From Neorhizobium sp. UBA3556 (GTDB taxonomy: Bacteria; Pseudomonadota; Alphaproteobacteria; Rhizobiales; Rhizobiaceae), in contig DFNX01000014.1 of assembly GCA_002376235.1 (NCBI GenBank), positions 43,955-107,954 of the forward strand: 64,000 bases of DNA. The letters are read 5' to 3'. Below, one piece after another: positions 45,371-53,649 of this stretch. The position numbers and the translations under genes were made by a program. Numbering within the stretch: position 1 is the stretch's first letter; each line of letters begins with the position of its first letter. The notes below the pieces were generated by a model, which saw nothing but the letters and a program-made list of their open reading frames with translations, did not search any database and was not told the origin of the DNA.

Positions 45371-45988
45371 TTACCCCTTTGAGCCGATCTTGCTTTCGGT
45401 GCCGGCGATCAACCGCTCGATATTGGTCTTGTGCTTCACCCAGGAAATCACGGTCATGATTGCCATCACGACTGCAATCTTAGGCTCCTGTATGAACCAC
45501 AGCACAACCGGAATGACAAGAGTTGCAACCAGTGCGGCGAGCGACGAATATTTGCTGAGCTTGGCGACTGTCAGCCACACGGCTGCGAAGACGAGCACCA
45601 TCCATGGGGCAACACCGAGCAGGGTGCCGATATAGGTGGCCACGCCCTTGCCGCCCTTGAAGCCGAGCCAGACCGGATAGAGATGGCCGAGGAAGGCGGC
45701 AAAACCTGCGAGAAGACCGGCTTCGGAGCCGAAAAAGTGCCAGCCGATGATGGCGGCGACAGTCGCCTTCAGCGCATCGAGCAAAAGGGTTGCGGCAGCA
45801 AGTTTCTTGTTTCCGGTTCTGAGCACGTTGGTTGCGCCGATATTGCCCGAACCGATCGAGCGGATATCGCCAAGCCCCGCCGCACGGGTCAGAAGCAGGC
45901 CGAACGGGATCGATCCGAGCAGATAGCCCAGGATCAGCGCACCGACTGCGATCGGCAGCGTGATCTGCCAGTTGAAGAGTTCGCTCAC
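45371..45988 (-). CDS. plsY: Glycerol-3-phosphate acyltransferase PlsY
   Basis: Inner-membrane enzyme that transfers an acyl group from acyl-phosphate to glycerol-3-phosphate, the first step of phospholipid synthesis. The 205-residue protein has five helices and the three conserved cytoplasmic motifs: GSIPFG, SGNIGATNVLRTG and GHLYPVWLGFKGGKGVAT. I place the start at GTG 45988, which overlaps the pyrX stop by four bases (GTGA); an upstream in-frame ATG at 46018 would add ten residues inside pyrX. Confidence 0.93.
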   Translation of the reverse strand: MSELFNWQITLPIAVGALILGYLLGSIPFGLLLTRAAGLGDIRSIGSGNIGATNVLRTGNKKLAAATLLLDALKATVAAIIGWHFFGSEAGLLAGFAAFLGHLYPVWLGFKGGKGVATYIGTLLGVAPWMVLVFAAVWLTVAKLSKYSSLAALVATLVIPVVLWFIQEPKIAVVMAIMTVISWVKHKTNIERLIAGTESKIGSKG

Positions 45989-47286
45989 GCGCGGCCCCCA
46001 TCGATTGCGTGTACGCATTTGCCCGCGACATAAGTGGCTACGGCTCTTCCGGAGAAGCGGGCTTCGTCGAATGGCGTGTTCTTCGACCGTGAGATGATTG
46101 CATCCTTGGAAACGATCCAGGGATCATCGAGATCGATCAGCGTGATATCGGCCTTCGCTCCGACTTTCAGCGTGCCGGCATCGAGACCGAAGATTTGTGC
46201 CGGGCGAGTCGACATGGCGTCGATCAGCCGCATCAGCGGCACGCGGCCGTCATGATGCAGGCGAAGAGCGGCGGACAGCATCGTCTCCAGACCGATCGCA
46301 CCATCGGCGGCATCGGCAAACGGCAGGCGCTTGGTATCGACGTCCTGCGGATCATGCGATGAAACGATAATGTCGATATCGCCCGCAGCCAGCGCATCGG
46401 CCATCGAGATCCGGTCGTCTTCCGTGCGAAGCGGGGGTGAGAGCTTGAAGAAGGTGCGGTATTCGCCGATGTCGTTTTCGTTGAGCGACAGGTGGTTGAT
46501 CGAAATGCCGCAGGTGACGTTGGCGCCGCGGCCGCGGGCAACCTTCATCGCCTCGACCGATTCAGGCACCGAGATCTTGGCCGCGTGGTATTTGGCCTTG
46601 GTGAGGGCGGCGATCCTGAGATCACGTTCAAGCGGAATGATTTCGGCTTCCTTCGGCACACCGGAAAGACCGAGCCAGCTGGCAAACAGCCCTTCGTTCA
46701 TCACGCCGTTGCCGAGATACTTTTCTCTCAGTTCGAGCGAGATCACTGCGTCGAACTCGCGAGCGTAGGTCATGGCGCGGCGCAGCAGCAGCGAGTCGGA
46801 AAGCGCATGGCGACCATTGGTGAAGGCGACCGCGCCGGCTTCCTGCAGAAGACCGAATTCCGTCATTTCCTTGCCTTCGAGGCCGCGGGTCAGTGCGGCT
46901 GCGGCGTGGACATTGACGAGCGCCTTGTCGCGAGCCGTCTTGTGCACGAATTCGACGAGCGCGATGTCGTCGATAACAGGATCGGTCTCCGGCATCATGA
47001 TGAAGGACGTGACGCCGCCGGCCGCCGCGGCGCGACTGGCCGATTCGATCGTTTCGGTATGCTCTGTACCGGGCTCGCCGACATATACTCGGGCATCGAC
47101 AAGGCCGGGCACGGCAACGAGGCCCTTGCAGTCGCGCACGCTTGAGCCATGCGGTACGCCCTGGTTGAGCGCGTCCTTGCCGCAGGCAAGGATATGCCCG
47201 TCTTCGCCGATGATGATCGTACCGATTTCATCGAGATTGCGCGACGGATCGAGGATGCGGACATTCGTGAGAACGGTGGACTTCAT
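45985..47286 (-). CDS. pyrX: Dihydroorotase-like protein lacking metal ligands
   Basis: Amidohydrolase-fold protein of 433 residues encoded directly behind pyrB. It keeps the fold and local signatures (PGLVDARVYVGEPG near 60), but the metal-binding HxH of true dihydroorotases is replaced by RVY, the HCED segment by SLELR, and the later His and Asp positions also differ (HDPQDVD instead of a TDHAPH-type motif). It is therefore almost certainly inactive and acts as a structural partner of aspartate carbamoyltransferase, as known for such proteins in Pseudomonas. A true pyrC must lie elsewhere. Confidence 0.88.
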   Translation of the reverse strand: MKSTVLTNVRILDPSRNLDEIGTIIIGEDGHILACGKDALNQGVPHGSSVRDCKGLVAVPGLVDARVYVGEPGTEHTETIESASRAAAAGGVTSFIMMPETDPVIDDIALVEFVHKTARDKALVNVHAAAALTRGLEGKEMTEFGLLQEAGAVAFTNGRHALSDSLLLRRAMTYAREFDAVISLELREKYLGNGVMNEGLFASWLGLSGVPKEAEIIPLERDLRIAALTKAKYHAAKISVPESVEAMKVARGRGANVTCGISINHLSLNENDIGEYRTFFKLSPPLRTEDDRISMADALAAGDIDIIVSSHDPQDVDTKRLPFADAADGAIGLETMLSAALRLHHDGRVPLMRLIDAMSTRPAQIFGLDAGTLKVGAKADITLIDLDDPWIVSKDAIISRSKNTPFDEARFSGRAVATYVAGKCVHAIDGGRA

Positions 47287-48221
47287 GCGCGTTCTCCCTG
47301 GTTGGAGGTGAGCAGCGTCTCCATCACGGCCATGCGGACCGCGACCCCCATTTCAACCTGCTGTTCGATAACGCTCTGCGGTCCGTCGGCAACCTCCGAG
47401 GCGATCTCTACGCCGCGGTTCATCGGACCGGGATGCATGACGAGCGCATCGTCCTTGGCCGCCTTCAGCTTTTCGGCGTCGAGCCCGTAGAAGCGGAAAT
47501 ACTCGCGAACCGAGGGGACGAAGGAGCCGGCCATACGTTCGCGCTGCAGACGCAGCATCATCACGACATCGGCGTTCTTCAGGCCTTCTTCCATCGAGTG
47601 GAAAACTTCCACGCTCATGTCGCGGATGCCCGAAGGCAGAAGGGTGGAGGGAGCAACGACGCGGACGCGGGCGCCCATGGCATTGAGAAGAATGATGTTG
47701 GAGCGGGCGACGCGCGAGTGCAGGACATCGCCGCAGATCGCCACCGTGATGCCCGTCAGCGTACCCTTGGCGCGGCGGATCGTCAGCGCATCGAGCAGCG
47801 CCTGGGTCGGATGCTCATGCTGGCCATCGCCGGCATTGACCACCGAGCAGGCGACCTTTTGCGCCAGAAGCGCAGCTGCACCGGCGGAAGAGTGGCGAAG
47901 CACCAGTACGTCGGGGCGCATCGCATTCAGCGTCATCGCCGTGTCGATCAGCGTTTCGCCTTTCTTCACCGAGGAATTGCCGACCGACATGTTCATCACG
48001 TCCGCGCCGAGCCGCTTTCCGGCGAGCTCGAACGACGACTGCGTACGCGTCGAGGCTTCGAAAAAAAGGTTGATCTGGGTAAGGCCGCGTAGTGTGGACG
48101 TCTTTTTTTCCCGTTGCCGGGAAATCTTCACGGCCTCGTCGGCCTTGTCGAGAAGATAGGTGATGTCCTGTTCTTTGAGACCCTTGATGCCGAGGAGGTG
48201 GCGATGAGGGAAGAAGACCAT
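47283..48221 (-). CDS. pyrB: Aspartate carbamoyltransferase catalytic subunit
   Basis: Condenses carbamoyl phosphate with aspartate in pyrimidine synthesis. The 312-residue protein has the carbamoyl-phosphate motif FFEASTRTQ (about 53-61), the HPTQALLDA loop and HPGPMNRG near the end. No pyrI-type regulatory gene follows; instead the DHOase-like gene overlaps it by four bases (ATGA). ATG 48221 gives the usual length. Upstream is a 194-base region divergent with the aidB-like gene. Confidence 0.95.
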   Translation of the reverse strand: MVFFPHRHLLGIKGLKEQDITYLLDKADEAVKISRQREKKTSTLRGLTQINLFFEASTRTQSSFELAGKRLGADVMNMSVGNSSVKKGETLIDTAMTLNAMRPDVLVLRHSSAGAAALLAQKVACSVVNAGDGQHEHPTQALLDALTIRRAKGTLTGITVAICGDVLHSRVARSNIILLNAMGARVRVVAPSTLLPSGIRDMSVEVFHSMEEGLKNADVVMMLRLQRERMAGSFVPSVREYFRFYGLDAEKLKAAKDDALVMHPGPMNRGVEIASEVADGPQSVIEQQVEMGVAVRMAVMETLLTSNQGERA

Positions 48222-48398
48222 TGGGCATGTCTCCGCTTGCGTTCGGCGGTCTATAAGGTTTGGGGGGGCAAGCTGCAAGCGGGATCGGGTGTTATACCGT
48301 TCCTCTTTCGTCATTCGCTTGTGTTTTGGCAGGCTGAAGCTGCCATTTGTTGAGAAGCCCAATTTCGGGTCATGTGCCCGTTCCCACTCCAGTTAACT

Positions 48399-48414
48399 TC
48401 CGCTAGAAGCGGAG
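48399..48414 (+). promoter_or_regulatory. Hairpin covering the aidB-like gene's ribosome site
   Basis: TCCGCT (48399-48404) and AGCGGA (48408-48413) form a perfect 6-base stem with a three-base loop, and the 3' arm is the Shine-Dalgarno GGAG (48411-48414) itself, two bases before the ATG at 48416. The site could limit or regulate translation. Confidence 0.45.
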
Positions 48415-48415
48415 C

Positions 48416-50068
48416 ATGAACGAGTTGACCCGCGCCGAAGAAAAATTTGCCGAGTTGAACCAGCCTGCGCCCTGGTCCGGCATCAATGCCTATCGCTCTG
48501 ATCCGCTTCTGGTCGATCTGACGGGGGGGCTTAATCGCGTCATTCGCGAGGAATACGACCAGCTAGGCCGTTATGTGACGTCGCCGGAAGCGCAGGAACT
48601 GGCGCGCATGGCGAATGAAAATCCGCCAAAGCTGAAGACCCACGGTCCGCGCGGCGAGCGTCTCGATGTCACCGAATATCATCCGGCATGGCACGCGCTG
48701 ATGCGCCGTTCGATGCAGACTGGTCTCCACTCTTCCATATGGGAGAATATCCCGGAGGCAAAAGGCAGCGAGCACAAGGCCCGCGCCACGCGGTTTTATC
48801 TGACGGCGCAGCTGGAAAGCGGACATCTTTGCCCGCTGACCATGACCAGCGCTTCCGTTGCCGCCCTGATGGCATCGCCGCGCGTCCAGAAGGAATGGGC
48901 GCCGAAAATCCTGTCGCGCAAATACGATTCGACCAATCGTCCTGCCATGCAGAAGAGCGCCGTCACACTCGGCATGGGTATGACTGAAAAGCAGGGCGGC
49001 ACCGACGTGCGCGCCAACCGCTCGACGGCCGAGCGGGTAGGCGAGGGCATCTATCGTCTCAACGGCCACAAATGGTTCATGTCGGCCCCGATGAGCGACG
49101 GCTTCATCATGCTGGCGAAGACGAAGGACGATATCAGTTGCTTCCTTGTTCCGCGCCTCCTCGAAGATGGGTCGGCCAATGGCCTGCAGTTCCAGCGACT
49201 GAAGGACAAGGTCGGAAACCGCTCCAACGCTTCGGCTGAAGTCGAGTTCTCCGATGCCTTCGGTTATCTGCTTGGCGAACCGGGTGCAGGAATTCGCACC
49301 ATTCTCGATATGGTGACGTTGACGCGGCTCGATTGCGCCGTCGCGTCTGCCGGCATCATGCGTGCCTCATTGGCAGAGGCGGTGCACTTTACCCGCGGTC
49401 GCAATGTGTTCGGCAGAAAACTTGTCGACCAGCCGCTGATGACACGCGTTCTGGCCGATATGGCGCTGGACGTGGCAGCCGCCACGGCGCTCGGTTTCCG
49501 TCTGGCGGATGCCTTCGATCGCGCCGCCAGCAATCCGGCTGACGCGGCTTTTGCCCGCGTCATGACCCCGGTGGTCAAATACTTCAACTGCAAGATTGCC
49601 CCGTCGCTGATCTACGAGGCGATGGAATGCCTTGGCGGCAACGGCTATGTCGAGGAACGCCCGATCGCGCGTCACTACCGGGAAGCGCCCGTCAACGCGA
49701 TCTGGGAAGGTTCGGGCAACGTCATGGCGCTCGATGTCCTGCGTGTCCTGTCTCGCGGCCGCGATCTGTTCGAACTGGTTCTCTCCGGCTTCGAGCGCGA
49801 TCTGGGTGCATCCGGCAGGAAGACGATCGAGGTCTTGAGGGCAGCCATGGCTCTCTGCGAGCGAGACGAGGGCGCGGCCCGCCTGCTCGTCGAGCAACTG
49901 GCGCTCGCTGCCGGTGCCGCCGAACTGGCGCGGCTGGGCGCCGGAAAGATTGCAGATGCCTATCTCGAAACCCGTCTGGCCGGCGGCTGGCGGTCGACCT
50001 ATGGCATGCTCGATGCGCGTTTCGATGCCAGCTATATCGTCGATCTTCTTTACCCGCCGGCTGCGTAA
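48416..50068 (+). CDS. AidB-like acyl-CoA dehydrogenase
   Basis: FAD-dependent acyl-CoA-dehydrogenase-family protein of 550 residues, the size and type of AidB, which is induced by alkylating agents and protects DNA in E. coli. Family signs are GMGMTEKQGGTDVRANRS (about 184-201), GHKWFMSAPM and a C-terminal ECLGGNGYVEE segment followed by the extra helical domain of AidB. Whether it has isovaleryl-CoA dehydrogenase activity is unknown. It overlaps the AEC transporter gene convergently by 19 bases. Confidence 0.88.
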   Translation: MNELTRAEEKFAELNQPAPWSGINAYRSDPLLVDLTGGLNRVIREEYDQLGRYVTSPEAQELARMANENPPKLKTHGPRGERLDVTEYHPAWHALMRRSMQTGLHSSIWENIPEAKGSEHKARATRFYLTAQLESGHLCPLTMTSASVAALMASPRVQKEWAPKILSRKYDSTNRPAMQKSAVTLGMGMTEKQGGTDVRANRSTAERVGEGIYRLNGHKWFMSAPMSDGFIMLAKTKDDISCFLVPRLLEDGSANGLQFQRLKDKVGNRSNASAEVEFSDAFGYLLGEPGAGIRTILDMVTLTRLDCAVASAGIMRASLAEAVHFTRGRNVFGRKLVDQPLMTRVLADMALDVAAATALGFRLADAFDRAASNPADAAFARVMTPVVKYFNCKIAPSLIYEAMECLGGNGYVEERPIARHYREAPVNAIWEGSGNVMALDVLRVLSRGRDLFELVLSGFERDLGASGRKTIEVLRAAMALCERDEGAARLLVEQLALAAGAAELARLGAGKIADAYLETRLAGGWRSTYGMLDARFDASYIVDLLYPPAA

Positions 50069-50985
50069 TTCGCGACGAACATCGCGACCGGAATGGTGAA
50101 GAAGGCGAGCGCCGTCTGCACTGTGGCTGCTGCTGCGTAGAAGTCGGCATCACCGCCCATCTGTTTGGCGAGCACATAACCGTTCATCGCTGTCGGCACG
50201 GCAGCGCTGAGCGCGAGTAGCGCCAGATTGGTGCCGCTAAGCCCGACAACAAGGCCGACGGCTATGGCGAGGATCGGGAAGACGATCAGCTTCATGGCGA
50301 CAGCGGACAGAATGCCCATGCTTGGCTTCAGCGCATCCGCAACCTTCAGGCCGGCGCCGACGGTGATAAGGCCAAGGCTGAGTGATGCCTGCGACAGAAG
50401 CTCTACTGTTGCCATGAAGGGGCGGTAGATCGGCAATCCGACAATATTGACCCCGATGCCCAGAATGGTGGCAAGGATCATCGGATTGGTGATGATCTTG
50501 AGCGCGATGGCGCGGTAGTTGCGTTTCTGGCCGGAGAAGATTGCGAGAACCGCAATACTCCCGACATTGACCGGAATGATCACTGCGGCCATCACCATAC
50601 CGACGACCACAAGCCCATGCGCATCATAGGTTTTGGCGGCAATCGCCAACGCCATGAAGCCATTCCAGCGCGTCGATGTCTGATAGAGCGATGTGAAGGT
50701 GGATGGGCGCATCTTTCCGCGCTTCAGAAGCGGCCATGATGCTAGAACGACCACGGACATGGTGGTGAAGGCGAGAACGGCAATCAGGCTGACATGGATG
50801 CTGCTTGCATCCGAAAAATCGGCCTTCGCCATGGTCTGGAACAACAAAGCGGGAAACAGCACATAATAGCTGCACTGCTCCATCCCTTCCCAGAAATTGC
50901 TATTGATGACTGTGGTCCGCTTGAGGCCGATACCGAGAAGTACGAGCAGGAAAACGGGGAGAATGCTTTCAAATATGGTCAGCAT
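50050..50985 (-). CDS. AEC family transporter
   Basis: Auxin-efflux-carrier-type permease of 311 residues with about ten transmembrane helices, typically an exporter or uniporter of organic acids. Substrate unknown. I prefer ATG 50985 (MLTIFES) over 51000 because it is followed at once by helix 1. It diverges from a TetR gene across 171 bases, so the regulator at 51157 is a candidate for its control. Confidence 0.85.
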   Translation of the reverse strand: MLTIFESILPVFLLVLLGIGLKRTTVINSNFWEGMEQCSYYVLFPALLFQTMAKADFSDASSIHVSLIAVLAFTTMSVVVLASWPLLKRGKMRPSTFTSLYQTSTRWNGFMALAIAAKTYDAHGLVVVGMVMAAVIIPVNVGSIAVLAIFSGQKRNYRAIALKIITNPMILATILGIGVNIVGLPIYRPFMATVELLSQASLSLGLITVGAGLKVADALKPSMGILSAVAMKLIVFPILAIAVGLVVGLSGTNLALLALSAAVPTAMNGYVLAKQMGGDADFYAAAATVQTALAFFTIPVAMFVANYAAGG

Positions 50986-51156
50986 GGGCCAGGGGCACAC
51001 TTATCTTTTTATGAACGATCTCTCCCTTGCCGCACTCTGCACGTAAATCGCAGCAAGGCAATGCCCGCAATTCTGTGCATCACCTCGTAACGCGCTTGCC
51101 GCCTTGCAGAGAGAGGACTATCCGAAATCGACTGATTTTCTGGAGAGTGGCGACGA

Positions 51157-51801
51157 ATGTTGCAGATTGCCGACGCGATGACGAAGGAAGGTGTGGCCGC
51201 AAGACCGCGCAATCGCGCCAACACCGAGCGTGCGATTTTTCTGGCGGCTCGCGGTCTCCTCTCTGAACACGGCTTTCAGGGGTTTGGGATCAACGCGGTG
51301 GCACGTCGCGCCGGCTGTGACAAGCAGTTGATCTATCGCTACTACGGCGGTCTTGATGGTCTGCTCGATGCGATCGGCGAGGAACTCGGCAGCTGGGTGA
51401 ACGACAAGATCCCGCAGGATACCGGCGGCATGTTCGTCCTCACCTATGGCGATCTGATGGAAAAGCTCTCCATGTATTTCATGGAAGCGCTGCGCGATGA
51501 TCCACTGGTTTGCAAGATTGTCGCTTGGGAAGTGTCGCAGGATACGCCGCAGGTTCGCCGCCTCTCCGAGTCGCGCATGAAATCGCTTGGCAAATGGCTC
51601 GAGCGGATGCAAGGCAACCTGAAGCCGCCGAAGGGCGTCGATACCGCGACTACCAATGCGCTGCTTTTTGCGTCTATCCAGCACATGGTGATTTCCGCCT
51701 CCGTCAGCGGCCAGTTTGCCGGCGTTTCGCTGAAGACGGAAAAGGATTGGGAAAAAGTGGCCGCCGCTGTGCGCCGCCTCGTTCGGGCCATATACGGCTG
51801 A
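51157..51801 (+). CDS. TetR family transcriptional regulator
   Basis: A 214-residue DNA-binding repressor-type protein. The N-terminal helix-turn-helix (about 22-68) has the signature GFQGFGINAVARRAGCDKQ followed by LIYRYYGGLDGLLDA; the rest is the helical ligand-binding and dimer domain. The ligand is unknown. Divergent from the AEC transporter, its likely target. A TTAACC half-site (51837-51842) lies behind its stop. Confidence 0.9.
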   Translation: MLQIADAMTKEGVAARPRNRANTERAIFLAARGLLSEHGFQGFGINAVARRAGCDKQLIYRYYGGLDGLLDAIGEELGSWVNDKIPQDTGGMFVLTYGDLMEKLSMYFMEALRDDPLVCKIVAWEVSQDTPQVRRLSESRMKSLGKWLERMQGNLKPPKGVDTATTNALLFASIQHMVISASVSGQFAGVSLKTEKDWEKVAAAVRRLVRAIYG

Positions 51802-51889
51802 TCCGAAATACGTTCTCCACAACCTGACTGCCGAAATTAACCATAACAACGGGTTTCCGTTGCGCTGAACTGGTGCGTCTTTAGGCTGG

Positions 51890-51905
51890 TTAATATATTG
51901 TTAAC
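51890..51905 (+). promoter_or_regulatory. CtrA-like binding site TTAA-N7-TTAAC
   Basis: TTAA (51890-51893), seven bases, then TTAAC (51901-51905) matches the alphaproteobacterial CtrA consensus exactly. It sits within a longer perfect palindrome CTGGTTAA/TTAACCAG (51886-51893 with 51901-51908). It is only 17 bases before the first ATG of the next unit, so CtrA would act as repressor there, or the real start is downstream. Confidence 0.55.
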
Positions 51906-51922
51906 CAGGTTTCGTAAGACAA

Positions 51923-52102
51923 ATGCCGGGTGTGATACCATTCATCAGACAGTATGCCCTGCTGATCGTCCTGACGGGGGCGTTCGCAGGACTGGCTTTG
52001 AACATCGCGGTTCCCGCTATTGTTTTGAGTTTGATGGCGCTGTCGAGATGGATCATCTTGACGGATATGGATCCGGCAGAGATTAAAGGTAAGGCCGCAT
52101 GA
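51923..52102 (+). CDS. Small membrane protein, 59 residues
   Basis: Starts MPGVIPFIRQYALLIVLTG and has one long hydrophobic segment (about 11-45) that could form one or two helices, then a short charged tail. No family recognised. The stop overlaps the next gene by four bases (ATGA), which speaks for a real coupled pair. The ribosome site is weak, and a CtrA-like box lies just upstream. Confidence 0.55.
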   Translation: MPGVIPFIRQYALLIVLTGAFAGLALNIAVPAIVLSLMALSRWIILTDMDPAEIKGKAA

Positions 52103-52431
52103 AGTGGTTCCTGATACTCTGGGCTGCGCCAGTAGCGCTTCTGTCGAGTTGGTATGGCTTGTCCTATTACGACATGAGTTTCGGCTTCTTCATGCTGACG
52201 CGCCAAACCCATGATCTCGTTTTCGAGGTCTATGGAAACGTTCTGGGTATTCCGCCGGAAACCATCCCGCCGCTCGTGGCCCGTGCCATTGCCGTCGACA
52301 GCCTGATCGTCTTTGCAATCATTGCCTTCAGAAAGCGCAAGGCAATAGCTGCATGGTGGCGCAAGCGTCAGTCCTCGAAGGATGAAGCCGCTGCCGTACG
52401 CAGCGATGAGAGCCTGTCCAGCGCGCCCTGA
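52099..52431 (+). CDS. Small membrane protein (DUF6105-like)
   Basis: A 110-residue protein with two or three hydrophobic segments (about 3-20, 25-38 and 62-78) and a basic, then serine/acid-rich C-terminus. From memory it resembles the rhizobial family DUF6105 found beside ruvX; I am not certain of the number. It has GGTAAGG upstream, overlaps the 59-residue gene by four bases and overlaps the ruvX 3' end convergently by 64 bases. Confidence 0.7.
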   Translation: MKWFLILWAAPVALLSSWYGLSYYDMSFGFFMLTRQTHDLVFEVYGNVLGIPPETIPPLVARAIAVDSLIVFAIIAFRKRKAIAAWWRKRQSSKDEAAAVRSDESLSSAP

Positions 52432-52862
52432 AGAATGAAGCTTGCCGCCGCCGAATCGATCCGTTCGGCGCGCTTTGCACGCGAAACATCCATTTCCAGA
52501 AGCGCCCGCTCGGCCGCGACCGTCGAAAGCCGCTCGTCCCAGAAGATGAAGGGCAGGGTGGTTTTCTCCGACATCGAGCGCACGAAGGCACGGGTGGCCT
52601 GAACGCGCGGTCCGGCAGACCCGTCCATGTTCATCGGTAGGCCGATGATGAAGGCCGCGACCTTTTCCTTCGCTGCAAAATCCAGAAGCACGACCGCATC
52701 CTGGGTGAACTTCACCCGCTTGATCACCGGTCGCGGTGAGGCGAAGCGGCGGCCAAGATCAGACATGGCAAGTCCGATCGTCTTGGTGCCGAGATCAAGC
52801 CCGGCAATCGCCTGATTGGGCAAAAGCTGCCCGGCGAGTTCTTCGATCGTCAGTGTTGCCAT
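52368..52862 (-). CDS. ruvX: Putative pre-16S rRNA nuclease / Holliday junction resolvase RuvX
   Basis: YqgF-family RNase-H-fold nuclease of 164 residues, linked to maturation of the 16S rRNA 5' end. The fold motifs are IAGLDLGTKTIGLAMSD (about 18-34), IGLPMNMDGSAGPRVQ and WDERLSTVAAER. Length is normal. It follows the PhnA-domain gene by 17 bases, and its 3' end overlaps the convergent membrane-protein gene. Confidence 0.92.
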   Translation of the reverse strand: MATLTIEELAGQLLPNQAIAGLDLGTKTIGLAMSDLGRRFASPRPVIKRVKFTQDAVVLLDFAAKEKVAAFIIGLPMNMDGSAGPRVQATRAFVRSMSEKTTLPFIFWDERLSTVAAERALLEMDVSRAKRAERIDSAAASFILQGALDRLSSLRTAAASSFED

Positions 52863-52879
52863 GTCTGGAAATCCCGTAA

Positions 52880-53185
52880 TCAGCTTTTCTTGCGGACGAA
52901 CTCGGTGCGCAGCACCAGCCCCTTGATCGTATCATGGCGGCAGTCTATCTCTTCAGGATTATCCGTCAGTCGGATCGAGCGGATGACTGTGCCCTGTTTC
53001 AGCGTCTGGCCGGCACCCTTGACCTTCAGGTCCTTGATCAAGGTAACGGCGTCACCGTCCGCCAGCACATTGCCGGCGCTATCGTAGACGGCCGCTGCCG
53101 CTGCCGCCTTTGCCGCGATTTCCGATGCGGGAAGCCATTCGCCGGATGCTTCGTCGTAGATATATTCGTCGTCATTGCCTGCCAT
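52880..53185 (-). CDS. PhnA/YjdM-domain protein without zinc ribbon
   Basis: A 101-residue protein whose residues ~35-100 match the C-terminal domain of PhnA/YjdM proteins (VYDSAGNVLADGDAVTLIKDL, then KQGTVIRSIRLTD). The N-terminal zinc ribbon of full-length members is replaced by a short acidic segment (MAGNDDEYIYDEASGEW). Despite the old name alkylphosphonate utilisation protein, there is no proof of a role in phosphonate use. First gene of a pair with ruvX. Confidence 0.8.
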   Translation of the reverse strand: MAGNDDEYIYDEASGEWLPASEIAAKAAAAAAVYDSAGNVLADGDAVTLIKDLKVKGAGQTLKQGTVIRSIRLTDNPEEIDCRHDTIKGLVLRTEFVRKKS

Positions 53186-53375
53186 ATGTGTTCCTTAGGT
53201 GATAGAAAATGCGTCCGTTGCCGATATTGCCCGAAGGCGCTGGAAACGGCTGGAGGTCGATTATCCCACAGCTCCACGCCTTGCAACCGCGCCGGCCGGA
53301 CATGCCGCTCTGATGGATCTCGCGGCAAAGCTACGGACATGTCGTGAGTGCTGTCCAAATTGACCATCGCAAAGT

Positions 53376-53403
53376 TTGAAATCGGCTTGTGCCGTGCTAT
53401 TAT
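53376..53403 (+). promoter_or_regulatory. Strong sigma-70-like promoter
   Basis: TTGAAA (53376-53381), a 16-base spacer and TATTAT (53398-53403) give one of the best promoter matches in the window, with a start expected near 53410. It drives the structured leader and the UPF0173 gene. The upstream part (53186-53375) shows no gene. Confidence 0.55.
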
Positions 53404-53409
53404 CTGGCG

Positions 53410-53580
53410 AGGAGGTGAGACGACCTTCTTTCCGTTGGGAGATGGGCTTTCGCCCGACCCCCGTGCTGTTATCGGCTTATCGTCAGTGTCAGGCGCCAAC
53501 CGAACAAACTAACGATCACCGTAACCCGGATTTTCAATCGTCTCACGTCCTTTCGTCGCGTCGGAACGTCCGTTCCGACC
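53410..53580 (+). ncRNA. Candidate structured leader or small RNA
   Basis: GTGAGACGA (53415-53423) pairs perfectly with TCGTCTCAC (53538-53546), closing a domain of about 130 bases. Inside is a hairpin GGGC-TTTC-GCCC within a GGG/CCC stem (about 53436-53462). Behind it, GTCGGAAC (53560-53567) pairs with GTTCCGAC (53572-53579). No good protein frame spans it. It could be a riboswitch-like leader of the gene at 53650 or an independent sRNA; it matches no class I can name. Confidence 0.45.
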
Positions 53581-53649
53581 TCTCCCTTCTATCAAATTTC
53601 GATTTGGTCTTGTTCCCCCTCATTTGACTGTATTGGAGGACGTTCTCCC

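Noticed and set aside
51898..52086. 62-codon frame starting inside the CtrA-like palindrome
   Set aside because: Out of frame with the hydrophobic 59-residue ORF, which has the better context (ATGA coupling).
53410..53580. 6S RNA
   Set aside because: Size and closing stem are suggestive, but the context is not the usual one and I could not identify the central bubble.
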